A stretch of DNA of 64,000 nt from assembly GCA_021397835.1 (NCBI GenBank), contig JAJFZO010000230.1, forward strand, positions 5,760,001-5,824,000, in the 5' to 3' direction. The stretch comes from Moringa oleifera (lineage: Eukaryota; Streptophyta; Magnoliopsida; Brassicales; Moringaceae). Below the pieces are notes generated by a model. The model did no database searches, had not been told where the DNA came from, and saw only the letters and a list, made by a program, of their open reading frames with translations. Below are positions 63,631 to 64,000 of the stretch, one piece after another. The position numbers and the translations under genes are program-made. How positions within the stretch are numbered: position 1 is the first letter of the stretch; the number at the start of each line of letters is the position of its first letter.

Positions 63631-64000
63631 GTAAGTTCACTGTTTAATATAATCATCCTGGATGGTTTTGCCTTTTTATTTTTCGCGTTGAATGTGAGAA
63701 AGGTTATATGGTGTATTTCCTTGGAACTATGGTTGTTTAATCTCACAGCGAGAATGGAAACCTTTGTAGATAATTGATGTATGTCACAGTCACATGTTCC
63801 ACAATAACCTCAAGTTTTTCAGTCTGTTATTGTCATATGGATAGTGAGCCAAGATTCATCTTGGGGGCATTCAAGTACTTGTGTCCGCATCTGTGAAGAC
63901 CAAGTATTAGCAGCAGTATAAGAATTCATGAATTATATAACAGTGTTCAATCAGCGATTTTCTCTTTCTCCCCCGGTCAAGAACGATGATTTTCTTTCAT
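63631..64000 (+). other. Intron 4 of the unrecognised gene, cut by the window end
   Basis: Begins GTAAGT; no acceptor followed by the conserved frame was found before the window ends. Confidence 0.6.

Overview
This window looks like nuclear DNA from a flowering plant, most likely a eudicot. Genes are split by GT-AG introns (with two probable GC-AG exceptions), spacers are very AT-rich, TATA-type promoters are visible, and L1-type LINEs and a small LTR element sit inside introns. The species cannot be named from sequence alone. Exon models were built by hand from reading frames, splice sites and remembered family conservation; no alignment or transcript data were available.

Layout, left to right. 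1-924 (-): first coding exon of a secreted or membrane-anchored aminoacylase-1-like M20 metallopeptidase, cut by the window edge. 3644-5767 (+): a complete p24 delta cargo receptor in 4 exons. 7289-19048 (+): a 137-residue glutaredoxin-like protein whose last 24 codons lie 11.2 kb downstream, beyond an intron that holds a decayed antisense LINE, an opposed LINE 3' fragment and another LINE remnant. 19049-25061: spacer with a tRNA-like relic and a tandem duplication.

25062-41798 (+): three tandem WAT1-related (nodulin MtN21/EamA) transporter genes. Each has 7 exons, with exons 2, 3, 5 and 6 of identical length in all three (63, 117, 159 and 152 bp). The second and third also share blocks of upstream non-coding sequence.

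43484-48825 (+): a gamma-glutamylcyclotransferase (ChaC/GGCT2-like) in 8 exons, with a TRIM-like LTR element in intron 3. 50193-61724 (-): a 506-residue HIRIP3/Chz1-type histone chaperone in 9 exons with an internally duplicated DEK-C-like domain and a 5.4-kb LINE in intron 2. 62326 to the window end (+): the 5' part of an unrecognised conserved-looking plant gene with a coiled coil, sharing a 601-bp divergent promoter region with the chaperone.

The genes do not form a pathway. The main themes are tandem duplication (transporters, the chaperone domain), retroelement growth of introns and non-canonical splicing. I found no convincing novel multi-gene system.
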